Below, piece after piece: positions 36,819 to 45,650 of a stretch of 64,000 nucleotides of DNA. A program made the position numbers and the translations under genes. Under the pieces are notes generated by a model. It saw nothing but the letters and a program-made list of their open reading frames with translations, was not told the origin of the DNA and did not search any database. Numbering within the stretch: position 1 is the stretch's first letter; each line of letters opens with the position of its first letter. This stretch comes from Tigriopus japonicus (Eukaryota > Arthropoda > Copepoda > Harpacticoida > Harpacticidae). The stretch is taken from positions 11,802,658-11,866,657 of the forward strand of contig CM021317.1 in assembly GCA_010645155.1 (NCBI GenBank), in the 5' to 3' direction.

Positions 36819-39800
36819 ATGAGCTTGCTCAAAGGAAAGTCGGGTTTAGGCCTCGGTACCAAATTGGGGGCGAGCTTAGGAACCAGTCAATCGGAACTTA
36901 ACGTAAGCGTTAGTTGCGTTGTGAAAGAACGGCAACCTGATGATGATGATGCTATTATGAGATGACAAACCACAATTTCCAATTTTAGAGCTATTTGTCT
37001 TCGTTGAAGAAAAAGCAAAAAGAGGTCAAACAAAAACATGCCAAGGATGCAACTACCACCGAAGATCGCCCAGAGGACCTTGATGACGTGTTCACCATCA
37101 CAGAGGAAGACTCGGACCTGGCCTCGTTGGCCTTGGAGTTTGCCAAGGATGAAATCAAGGATTCTCCATTTCTCAAACGAAAAGAGGATCGACGATTGTC
37201 CACGGCCAGTAGCGTGGGCACACCTCTACCAGAACAAGATGCTCCATTTATCAACTCCTTAGTCAAAGCCAAGCCCAAAACCAATCAAAGTAGTGCAGCT
37301 TTAGCTAATTTCATGAAATATGATGCCAAATATGGACCCAAGGCATTTCAAAAGCCTGAGGAAAGTGATTCCGAGGAGTTGATGTCCGATCTGCAAAGTC
37401 CGCTTCGGATCGCTTCGGAGTTGGAGGAAAAGATTCGGCCTACTTCAAGAGGTTCATCTCGAAGATCCTCGTTAATGCGCAAAGATTCAGATGCCAGCAT
37501 GGGACGTCCTCGTAGTAGAAAGACCTCGGTTGATGTGGACCAACCCAAGGCTTCAAATCAGCAACGCTCTCTCCAAAGAAGTTTATCGGAGAGGCTTAAA
37601 CAGCATGCAGAGGCTAAAAATTTAAAGGTGATGCTGCCGCAACAGAGAACTCGAAAAGCGAGTGGGGATTCGATTGGCGGTAATAAAACGCCTCTTTTAA
37701 CAGCCTCAGAGGTTTCAGAACTTCCATTAGCCTCTCCGAGTCCAAGTCCACGATCTCCAATGATTCTTGAAGAGCTTCATGATATCGAGGAGTTAGCCGA
37801 GGTCGAAGAAGAAGTCGCTCAAATTAAGGAACCGAAGACTGAGGAAGAAAACCAAGTTCTCATTTCAGACGACGATTCTACTTTGATTGAGGTCAAAAAG
37901 TTGGCCAAGGACGAAGAAGGAACTCCAAAAGTGGAGGCACCAAAAATAGAAGATAAAGCAGAAAGCTTGGAGCAGGTCAAGAAGAAAAGCAAGAGTCGGC
38001 ATAGGCGCTCCTCCAGTGAAGAACCCTCAAGCCATAAATCATGTTCAAGGCAGCATCGCCATTCAAAACGCCCACATTGCTACTACTGCGACCACATGTG
38101 CGATTTCCATCGTTCTCATGTCATGAACAACTGGCTTGGACCAGAGACCGAATATTCAAATCGACAAAGACGAAAAAAGAAGCATTCCACAAAACCCCCA
38201 AAGCAAGACGAAGCAATTCAAGTGGGCGAGCCATCAGTGATCGGAGCCGCGGACCACTACCTCTTTGATCCCACTTTGGACCTCCTATTCAGTCGACGAA
38301 ATCAATCTGAAAATCTTCTGCAAAACGAAAGTCTTCGTCAAAGGCTACTCTATCCGGGAAAACATATCAGTCAAACCGTATCAGGTAAGATCTCAAGGTC
38401 AAGGTTCAGCAAACAGCGGGCTTTCACGTCTTCAGCATTATTCATCCATTAACTTATCATATGCCCTATGGGCAGTGGTAGATCAGAAACCAGCTATCAG
38501 TAATTGAACTTCGGTTTTAGAACCGAACACAAAGCTACAGAAGCTTTAACTAGTAACAAGAAGAAATTGTCAAAACAAAAATTTATGTTCAAAACTTTAA
38601 ATTTAGCAATGAAATCTTTGTCCGTCAAAAATGCAAGCGACACTTCCTTTCAAAATTTAAGATGAACAACTCAAGATTGAGTAGCGTCTTGCTTTTAAAA
38701 TTTCAAAATGGTCGTGTTCCACTTTGAGAAAGGCTCAGTTACCTATTTATCTCGATCACGGGTCCCTTTTTTACGCTGCCCAAATTGTCTGAAATTGCGT
38801 TTTGTCTCTTACGCCCGCACAAGGGTGACCATTTATTACTAATTTCGTATGTGTAACACGTTGAATAAAGATATATTTGACAACGCAGGCAAGAAATTTA
38901 ACTGACGGTGTTTTGTGTTTTGTGATTACGTGAAAGATTCGTTCTTAAGAATGTTAAGAAAAGGTTATCTTAATCTCAAGGATCAGTTTAACATCCTATC
39001 TTGAAACAAATAAATGGGTGCAAAAATGAAAGGAAACTCTTATCTTTGTCAACTAACACAAATTATGAAATATATTTTACACACCAAAGTTACCCACTCA
39101 ATCTGTAAAAATGTAGGAATAAGTTTAAACGCATCCTCGAACAGGTTTTAAAGCAAACTTAGACATTTTTTGCACACGAAATATTCAACGTCATCAATAG
39201 TTACCAAAAAGACCAAATTTTAGTAAATTCATTTCTTTTTGACAATAATAATGCTTATAAAACTGCAGGGCAGAACATCAACTTCGTTCCGTTTCAAAGT
39301 GTAGCAAGCTTGATACTTTTTTTTTGTTTTCAAAAGAAAAATAATGTACAACTTCTCAGTCTGAATGGTATGGCAGTGAATGTGAAAAGCCACCAGCTAC
39401 CTCAAGTTAAGTCACGCTGCTCTCCCGCCAAAGTTACTTCATGAACAGCGTGCACAACAACACAAGCAAGGAAGCAAGCAAGCAAGAAGTAAGAAGGAAG
39501 GACTTTTTCACCACTACTGGAACTCCAAGGACAAAGGACACTTCAAAGTCACATATTGGAACAACTCGTTAAGAGGTATGGGTGATCCGAATCCATTCAA
39601 GAACCGTGAGGAATGGCAGGACTGGATTGTCGACTCCAATCAAGTAGTACGCCTCAAATGGCTCAAGAATGAAGAACAACTTGAAGAGGGTGATCCTTCG
39701 GCCGCATTCCACCCACCCACCATGACGCATCAGATTTATGGGCAAAATGAGAACATATTTGGATACGCTAATCCCACGGTCGACCTCCTCATAGCTGCGG

Positions 39801-41435
39801 GCTCTCAGAGCGTTCACGTGGTACCCAAATTTGATAGCAAGATACCCTCCCATTGTGATCTGGAAGCGGATGAACTTTTGGAGCCCGTTCAATCCATTTT
39901 GGCTCCCGAACAAGAAATCAAAGATCTGAACGCGTTTAGACAATTACTCAGAGAGGAGAAGAGCAAGTTTCGACCTCATCCAGGAGGTCAGGAGTTACTC
40001 AAGTGGCCATCCAAGACCGATCCTGCCAATATCACATTTGAATTACACAAATATGACGGGGCAGTCGACGGGTTTCAAGAGTTCTTCCGCAAACTTCAAC
40101 CTTGGATGATGTTCTATATTGACGCTGCGTCGTTCATTGACATTTCTGACGTCAGGTGGCGCTGTTTTATCCTGTATGAGAAATCGAAAACTCCGACCGG
40201 TGCGATCCAATATGTTACAGCTGGGTTTTTAACCGTGTATGAATATTACAATTATCCGATGCATATTCGACCCAGACTTAGCCAGATCTTGATCTTTCCT
40301 CCTTACCAGAATCAGGGTTTGGGCACGAAATTGTATCTAAGTGTTTTGAAAGACTACGCCACGCGGGAAGATGTGCGAGATTTTACCGTCGAAGATCCAA
40401 CTTTGGAGTTCACCAAACTTCGAAATGTAGTCGATACTCAAGTATGTCTCAAGTTGCCATCCTTCTCCAAGGAAAAAGTCCTGCAAGGCTTTTCCAAAGA
40501 AATGGTCCAAGAGGCCAATGACAAGTACAAACTGAACAAGAGACAAGTGAGGATCGTGTTTGAAGTGGCCTACTTGTTCTACAAAAGTGGGGGAGAAGCG
40601 TCTGAAGAGGTGGAATATAAGGATTTTAGGATTCTCGTCAAGCGACGTCTCTATATTCCATTTAAGCGAGAAGAAATTCAAATGAAGAAACTGAAAAAGA
40701 TCTTGAGCGAAGAAGAATATCAGAATGTGTCGAGTGCGTCTCCAAGTCAAGTGGAGAAGCTTCAAACTTTACAAACCCAGTATGAGGAAATCAAGAGTGA
40801 ATACGCCAAGATTGTTAATGCCATCTCCGCCAAGACTGACCTTATCCAATGAAGTTTGCCAACGCTAACTAGACCTTGATAGAAAGCAAATGCTCAGTAT
40901 TTCTCAACCCTCATCAAAGGTGTTTTGTCCCTTGAACAAGGCATTTTAACACTAAATCCTAAATAAATACATTTTTCGTTTTATCAGAATGTATCGTGTG
41001 TTTTCATCCACTCATAAATCGGATTATTTTATGACTCTTATCATAGAATGCACATGTTTTCAATTCAAGTTTGTGATGAACATAATTTCAGATTTAGTGG
41101 CTTCTAATCCAGGTCATGGCTTGCTCTCAGATTTAATGAAATCTCAATTGGAAATTACTCGGAACTTCCTACAAAGTCAACGCGATTTATACATTTCTTT
41201 CTGTGAAACGCTCCAATCGTCGGTCCAAGTGTCAACTTCAAAATCAAAGGTGAAAAGAAATGCATAATACTAGATTGAAATGCCTTTCAACTTTGCACGT
41301 CGCCACTCATATTTTCGCAATTCGCAGGTTGTCCATTCCAAGGTCAAAAAGCCCAAAAAGACCCAGAGAGAACAGGCTGACGTGATCGATGAAGTCTCAT
41401 ACCAATCCGACTTTGAACCGGAAGATGAGTCTTAA
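36819..41435 (+). CDS. DUF4614/C19orf44-like protein with HAT1 nested in its third intron
   Basis: Exons 36819-36902, 36989-38384, 41092-41249 and 41328-41435; 581 residues, all GT-AG with matching phases (0, 1, 0). The N-terminus MSLLKGKSGLGLGTKLGASL leads to a charged, Ser-rich, largely disordered body with Arg-Arg-Ser-Ser motifs likely to be phosphorylated. A Cys/His cluster (HCYYCDHMCDFH) lies near residue 385. The conserved-looking part is the end: DEAIQVGEPSVIG, then SNPGHGLLSDLMKSQLEITR and NFLQSQRDLYISFCETLQ, which resembles the C-terminal helix of vertebrate C19orf44 (DUF4614, function unknown) as I recall it. It ends in an acidic YQSDFEPEDES. AATAAA is at 41516-41521. If exon 3 is rejected the frame would stop at 38452. 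Exons 3-4 could belong to a separate gene, but phase and similarity favour one gene. Confidence 0.65.
38385..39577. other. Intron of DUF4614-like gene, upstream of HAT1
   Basis: Mostly AT-rich sequence with no frame of note. A GCAAGCAAG-type short repeat lies near 39465-39486 in the presumed HAT1 promoter or 5' UTR. Confidence 0.5.
39578..40852 (+). CDS. HAT1: Histone acetyltransferase type B catalytic subunit (HAT1), intronless
   Basis: Single exon of 424 residues from ATG at 39578 (GAGGTATGG). The N-terminal domain has the family landmarks THQIYGQNENIFGYANP, then WMMFYIDAASFIDISDVRW. The GNAT core has TVYEYYNYPMHIRPRLSQIL followed by PPYQNQGLGTKLY, whose QNQGLG is the acetyl-CoA Q/R-x-x-G-x-G/A loop, and VEDPTLEFTKLRN with the catalytic acidic residues. 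The C-terminal helical segment has KRRLYIPF and a coiled tail. HAT1 with RbAp46/48 acetylates newly made histone H4 at K5 and K12 before chromatin assembly. The frame is intact and full length. It lies within intron 38385-41091 of the DUF4614-like gene on the same strand, which suggests retroposition or gene capture. AATAAA is at 40962-40967, 125 bases before the host's next exon. Confidence 0.95.
   Translation: MGDPNPFKNREEWQDWIVDSNQVVRLKWLKNEEQLEEGDPSAAFHPPTMTHQIYGQNENIFGYANPTVDLLIAAGSQSVHVVPKFDSKIPSHCDLEADELLEPVQSILAPEQEIKDLNAFRQLLREEKSKFRPHPGGQELLKWPSKTDPANITFELHKYDGAVDGFQEFFRKLQPWMMFYIDAASFIDISDVRWRCFILYEKSKTPTGAIQYVTAGFLTVYEYYNYPMHIRPRLSQILIFPPYQNQGLGTKLYLSVLKDYATREDVRDFTVEDPTLEFTKLRNVVDTQVCLKLPSFSKEKVLQGFSKEMVQEANDKYKLNKRQVRIVFEVAYLFYKSGGEASEEVEYKDFRILVKRRLYIPFKREEIQMKKLKKILSEEEYQNVSSASPSQVEKLQTLQTQYEEIKSEYAKIVNAISAKTDLIQ
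40962..40967 (+). terminator. HAT1 polyadenylation signal
   Basis: AATAAA 110 bases after the HAT1 stop and 125 bases before the next host-gene exon. Its use would also end host transcripts early unless it is skipped. Confidence 0.6.
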
Positions 41436-41729
41436 AAGCCTTGAACCACCACGGGTATTTCGTATCAAACATCCCTCGTTTTGCAAGATGACTTATTGTG
41501 CCACATTTTTCATTTAATAAAAGCATTTTTATGCCTTTTGGACATTGTAATTTGACTCACAAAAATTGTTTCGCGTGCTCTAATTTCACTAATCTTTGAA
41601 TTTTGAAAACTTCAATATATTAAACAATGAGACCCGCAGTTTAAGAATTCCTTCATTACAATTTGTACTAGACAGGAAACACTTTTGTTGATAAACTCAA
41701 AACAGCAATTGCGAGGTCAGTTGACAAAA

Positions 41730-42318
41730 ATGAATGTCATTGTCGTGTTATTATTAACCATTGGGAGTCTTCAGGTTTGGGGTGCGTCCATTCCCCAATC
41801 TCAAAATCTCACATTGGGTTCTTTTCAATGTCCTCTCATGTCAGTTGTCAATGGCTTCGAGCTCTCAAAATCCCAAGGGAGTATTCAAATCTGCCCTCGA
41901 TGCAATACTTCTGTTCAAGGCACCTGTGTCCTTAGCAAGGTCTTTAAACCTCCCATGACAAAAAATGTGGAGCTAATTATCTGTCCAAGTGGGCAAATGG
42001 CTATGAAAGAAGTCAGTTCGTGTCTGATTTGGCAACGCAAGTTTTGCATTGAACACGTGGATGAATTTAGTGCACACGTGGATTTTGTGGACGAACCTTA
42101 CACGAAACATTGTGAATACCATCAGCATACGGTTTCAAACTTACATCTGTATAGCAAAGCGATCATTCCTTGTGTCGTTTTGGTTGTGTAAGCTATTATG
42201 CATAAGTTCCTACATGCCCGAATTCTTCGAAATTGTTCTTTTTTTAAGGTTCGTTGTTGGCGTAATCACTTTGAAGTTGAAGAAGGATGGTTGCAAACCT
42301 CGTCAACAAAGCCAATAA
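41730..42318 (+). CDS. Small Cys-rich type I membrane protein, unknown function
   Basis: Exons 41730-42187 and 42249-42318, phase-2 GT-AG intron of 61 bp, 175 residues. The ATG in AAAAATGAAT context gives signal peptide MNVIVVLLLTIGSLQVWG. The ectodomain of about 125 residues has eight Cys (CPLMSVV, CPRC, TCVLS, ICPSG, SCLIWQRKFC, KHCEY) and N-glycosylation sites (NLT, NTS). Splicing creates the hydrophobic helix AIIPCVVLVVFVVGVITLKL, split by the intron, and a short basic tail KKDGCKPRQQSQ. This is a single-pass receptor-like or GPI-free surface protein. I do not recognise the family. A partial decayed copy lies about 0.9 kb downstream. Confidence 0.6.
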
Positions 42319-42644
42319 CGTTCGACCAGTTTCACTTCAAACATTCTGTATTCTCGCTAATTCCAAATGGGCCCTTTCGCAAGTTCTTATGCACACTCAT
42401 TGATTCCGCGACACATTGCCTAGTGATCATAATCTTATTTATCATTCTAGAACCATAGTACTGTTGCTCTCGTACCCATTAAAAATCCCATCGTCCGCAG
42501 AATGCCAAAGTTCCCGCCTCTCTACTCCAAAAACTTTATTTGACTTCCTACAGAAGTCTAACCAATTCAATGAACTTAGCTCAAAAAAGTTATTAGACGT
42601 CGTAAGGTAATGATTGCAGAAAAAATATAGAAGAGCTCTTAAGG

Positions 42645-42900
42645 ATGATGGCTATTAACGTTGCTCTAAAAAGAAACATGTTGGAAATAGGGATTCCCAT
42701 ATTTTTTTTTGCAATCGGCTCCGGCATCCGTTTGACCAAAGATCAACTTCAAGATTCGAGTTCTCAAAATCCAAAGAGAGCGTTCAAATATGTGCATTTG
42801 ACAAGGAATCATGGATTTCGACAAAAGAATTGCTACAATTCACATATCAACATTCATTAGCAACAAGAATTGCTATTTTTGCGTTCTATTATGTTCTGAT
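42645..42900 (+). pseudogene. Decayed partial copy of the upstream Cys-rich membrane protein gene
   Basis: Bases 42755-42792 match 41856-41893 at 32 of 38 positions by eye, in the same reading frame (FEFSKSKESVQIC against FELSKSQGSIQIC). The frame then runs on as an unrelated-looking stretch to a stop near 42900. No signal peptide or further exons were found. A local duplication of one exon segment is the simplest explanation. Confidence 0.35.
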
Positions 42901-42968
42901 GTAATGTAATATAATATCTAATGGGATCAGCGCTTTAGCTTCAAAAAAGTTTACATCCACGTCTGTAA

Positions 42969-43759
42969 TACAGTCGAATCTCGTTTTAAGGGATTTTTCT
43001 GTCAGCGGGAAAAAATCCCTTATATCGAGATTTCCCTTATATCGAGACTCCTATTTCAGGCTATTTGTGGCAGACTTGGACACTTTTTTAGCCTTTATTA
43101 CACGCTCATGAAGCATAATCCGCCGTTTTTGACTTAAACTCCAACCTTTCAGTTACATATTACATGTTTTGTCCACCCAACTGTACTGTATAGTATGTAC
43201 AATCTTTGAAATAACAGCAAACAAATGTTTATTCAAAGTTTTAAAAGAAAAATTCAGTTATTTTCTTTTGTTTCTTGCTCTCGCTGGCCTTAAGCAAGCA
43301 CTGGTTTTGAACCTTTGTGAGACAGTCGTACACACAGCTCTGTGAAGGGTGGAGCTACTGATCCCAAACTTGTTGGCAACCTTAACTTGTGACATGCCTG
43401 GTTTTGAGGCTTCCTCAATCCAGGCAATCTTGTCCTGGACTGAGTAGGAGGCCCTGGACGACCTCTCCTTTGTTGGCCCCATCTTGTCCTGCTTTCACCT
43501 TGGCAACAAGCTCATATAAAACACAGTCAGTCACACCTCTGACGTTTTGTTTTGATTTACCAAACCAGTTTTCAGGGTTCAGTTGTTGGCATTTCCAAGA
43601 GCTTTTGGCCCCAAAAAATCCCTTATATCGAGTCTCAAGAAATTCCAAATCCCTTATATTGAGACTTTTTATGTAGTAAAATTTCCGTCTGCATCAAAAA
43701 ATTCCTTAAATCGAGATTTTCCTTTATATCGAGATCCCTTATATCGAGATTCGACTGTA
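42969..43759. mobile_element. Pogo/Tigger-like DNA transposon (copy B), internally deleted
   Basis: The element spans 42971-43757, flanked by TA at 42969-42970 and 43758-43759. The left end CAGTCGAATCTCG and right end CGAGATTCGACTG are perfect 13-bp inverted repeats. TTATATCGAGATT is repeated several times beneath each terminus. A TA duplication, CAG terminus and internal psq-type DNA-binding frame place it with the pogo group of Tc1/mariner. At 787 bp it lacks a full transposase. It shares its left 40 bases with copy A at 12051. Confidence 0.9.
43258..43482 (-). pseudogene. Pogo-type transposase fragment, psq/CENP-B-N helix-turn-helix
   Basis: The minus frame reads RASYSVQDKIAWIEEAS, then PGMSQVKVANKFGISSSTLH. 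This matches the N-terminal helix-turn-helix shared by pogo/Tigger transposases and CENP-B. It ends in a basic tail and stop after 74 residues. The DDE catalytic domain is absent, so it is a remnant that could at most bind the element's own ends. Confidence 0.7.
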
Positions 43760-44459
43760 TTTTTAAAATATAGACCTTCAAAAAATCATCTTTGAAAAAA
43801 TTGATCATGTCCATGTTCAGGCATGATCAAAAATTAGTTTTGTGGAATGCGGATAAATAACACTTAATCCGTCCTTTTCTGGACCAAAACGACCGATGAA
43901 CCCTTTGTTCCTCGTTAAAATGTTTCTAGGTCATTTGGCAGTTTTAGTCTTTGAATTCCGTGAAAAACTACAATCTGGCAAAAACAGGGTTAAACGTTTC
44001 ACAAAAGCCCGCCAAACGCATTAAATTCAAAATAAGAAGAAATGCAAACGAAGGCCTGGAATGCCATATACATTTATTTGCATCAAACTACCACGTGTCA
44101 TGTGACAAATTTAAAATTTCCTTTTATCATGAAATGATGTGTATTCATAAATTCGGTTTGCTACCGTTTTGCTAGCCGGTAAGTAAAACCCGATTTAACA
44201 TCAAGGAACCATACAAGTTCGGGGACTCCAGCTTTAACTTGAACCTCTTGAAAAGAGATTTGCTTCGCTAGAGTACATTACCCAATGCACGGACATGCCC
44301 AATGCTAGGAGTAATTGTAATGACCACAAACCGGATCTCCACGAACATCATCAACCGCGTATGAAAACACTTTTTTAATACCTTCCACTAAGTGCGAGGT
44401 TCTATTTAAAAGAAACGATAATCCAAAACAGCCTTTAGTTCCGTGTCAAAGTTGCCAAA
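43760..44459. promoter_or_regulatory. Upstream region of the Gly-rich gene with TATA box
   Basis: A TATTTAAAAG box at 44404-44413 lies about 50 bases before the ATG at 44460, with a probable start of transcription near 44430. The rest is AT-rich without a supported gene. Confidence 0.5.
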
Positions 44460-45419
44460 ATGAGGTATTTCGTTCTTTGTCTCATCGCCTTATCTCCTTT
44501 ACTCGTGAGAGTTGAAGGAGGTTATGGAGGTGGAGGTGGAGGAATTGGGTTCAAGCCTCGAGCACCAGCGCCAAAACCCCAATGTGGCGGGAAATGGGGA
44601 GGGGGAAATTGTGGCGGAGGCGGCGGAAATTCTGACTACGTAGATCCCAACAGATTTCCCAATTGCCAATGCGATTGGGTTTTTAACCACGGTGAGCTAA
44701 AGAGACTAAAAAAGATTTAGAATCTGTTACAGATTTGGTTTTCTTGTCATTTTGTAGAAGGAGAGGGCAACTGCAATATCGGTGGATCAAAAATTACACA
44801 GGATCGTTGGTGCTACGTGAAAACCAAAAGTTCAAGTGGAGCATGGTTGGATCCTCAGCGTGTCTGTCCCGATGCCGTGGTTTCTAACGTTCATCACGGC
44901 AAATATTGGTCTCGATTGGCATGTAACACTCCAGCAATTCAACAAGGTCATCCCAGTCAACCATGTAACCGAGGATTTGGGGGCTTGGGTTGTGGAGGTG
45001 GCTCATTCGGCGGCAATTATATCCAAGGAGGCGGGGGAAGTAGCGGAGGCTTTGGGGGAGGATATGGAGGCGGTGGAAGTAGTGGAGATCACAGCGGAGG
45101 ATTTGGCAGTGGAGGATTTGGTGGGGGCACCGGCGGTGGAGGACACACTGGCGGATTCGGTGGCGGGAGCAGTGGTGGTTACACTGGAGGATTTGGCGGC
45201 GGTGGCAATGGCGGTCCCACTGGAGGATTTGGTGGCGGTGGCAGTGGCGGTCACAGTGGAGGATTTGGTGGCGGTGGCAGTGGTGGTCACAGTGGAGGAT
45301 TTGGTGGAGGCCATAGTAGCGGGGGAGGCGGTAGTGGAGGCTATGGAGGGTCAAGTGGAGGTGGTGGCGGCCATAGTTCTGGGGGATTCGGAGGCTCTTC
45401 TATTGGCAATTATTGGTGA
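44460..45419 (+). CDS. Secreted Gly-rich protein with Cys-containing N-domain
   Basis: Exons 44460-44691 and 44758-45419, phase-1 GT-AG intron of 66 bp, 297 residues. Signal peptide MRYFVLCLIALSPLLVRVEG. A short Gly-rich stretch is followed by a domain of about 100 residues with regularly placed Cys and Trp (CQCDWVFNH, EGNCNIGGSKITQDRWCYVK, VCPDAV, YWSRLACNTP). The C-terminal half is an array of GGFGGGGSGGHS-type repeats, about 12 residues (36 bases) each, ending IGNYW. Such Gly/His-rich secreted proteins in crustaceans are usually cuticle, eggshell or adhesive components; the exact role is unknown. AATAAA is at 45459-45464. The opposite strand is also open through the repeats because of their composition. 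Confidence 0.85.
45160..45385 (+). repeat. 36-bp coding tandem repeat in the Gly-rich gene
   Basis: The unit GGATTTGGTGGCGGTGGC plus AGTGGCGGTCACAGTGGA repeats with one- or two-base variants, encoding GFGGGGSGGHSG. Near-identical adjacent units suggest recent expansion and likely length polymorphism. Confidence 0.8.
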
Positions 45420-45527
45420 TCATAATGCTGGACAGACCACCTTCCAAGATAAAGATGCAATAAAATGTTATTACTCGAACTTGCGATGAATAAAATAACC
45501 AATGTTCTGAATGATATTGCACACGAG

Positions 45528-45533
45528 TTTATT
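45528..45533 (-). terminator. Polyadenylation signal of the SVWC gene
   Basis: TTTATT on the plus strand is AATAAA on the minus strand, 118 bases after the stop of the convergent SVWC gene. It lies only 64 bases from the AATAAA of the Gly-rich gene. Confidence 0.5.
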
Positions 45534-45650
45534 AGTGAATGCTCACTGATTGCACAAAAACACGTTCACTAGCGAAAGTAGTCACGACAGGTCCTATCAC
45601 AGATCATGAGCTTGAGGATGAGGAGATTTATCTATCCCACATCGGGGACC

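Noticed and set aside
44836..45489. Second plus-strand frame of 217 codons over the Gly-rich gene
   Set aside because: It is a frame shadow of the GGN repeat array; it lacks the signal peptide and Cys pattern that splicing gives in the chosen frame.
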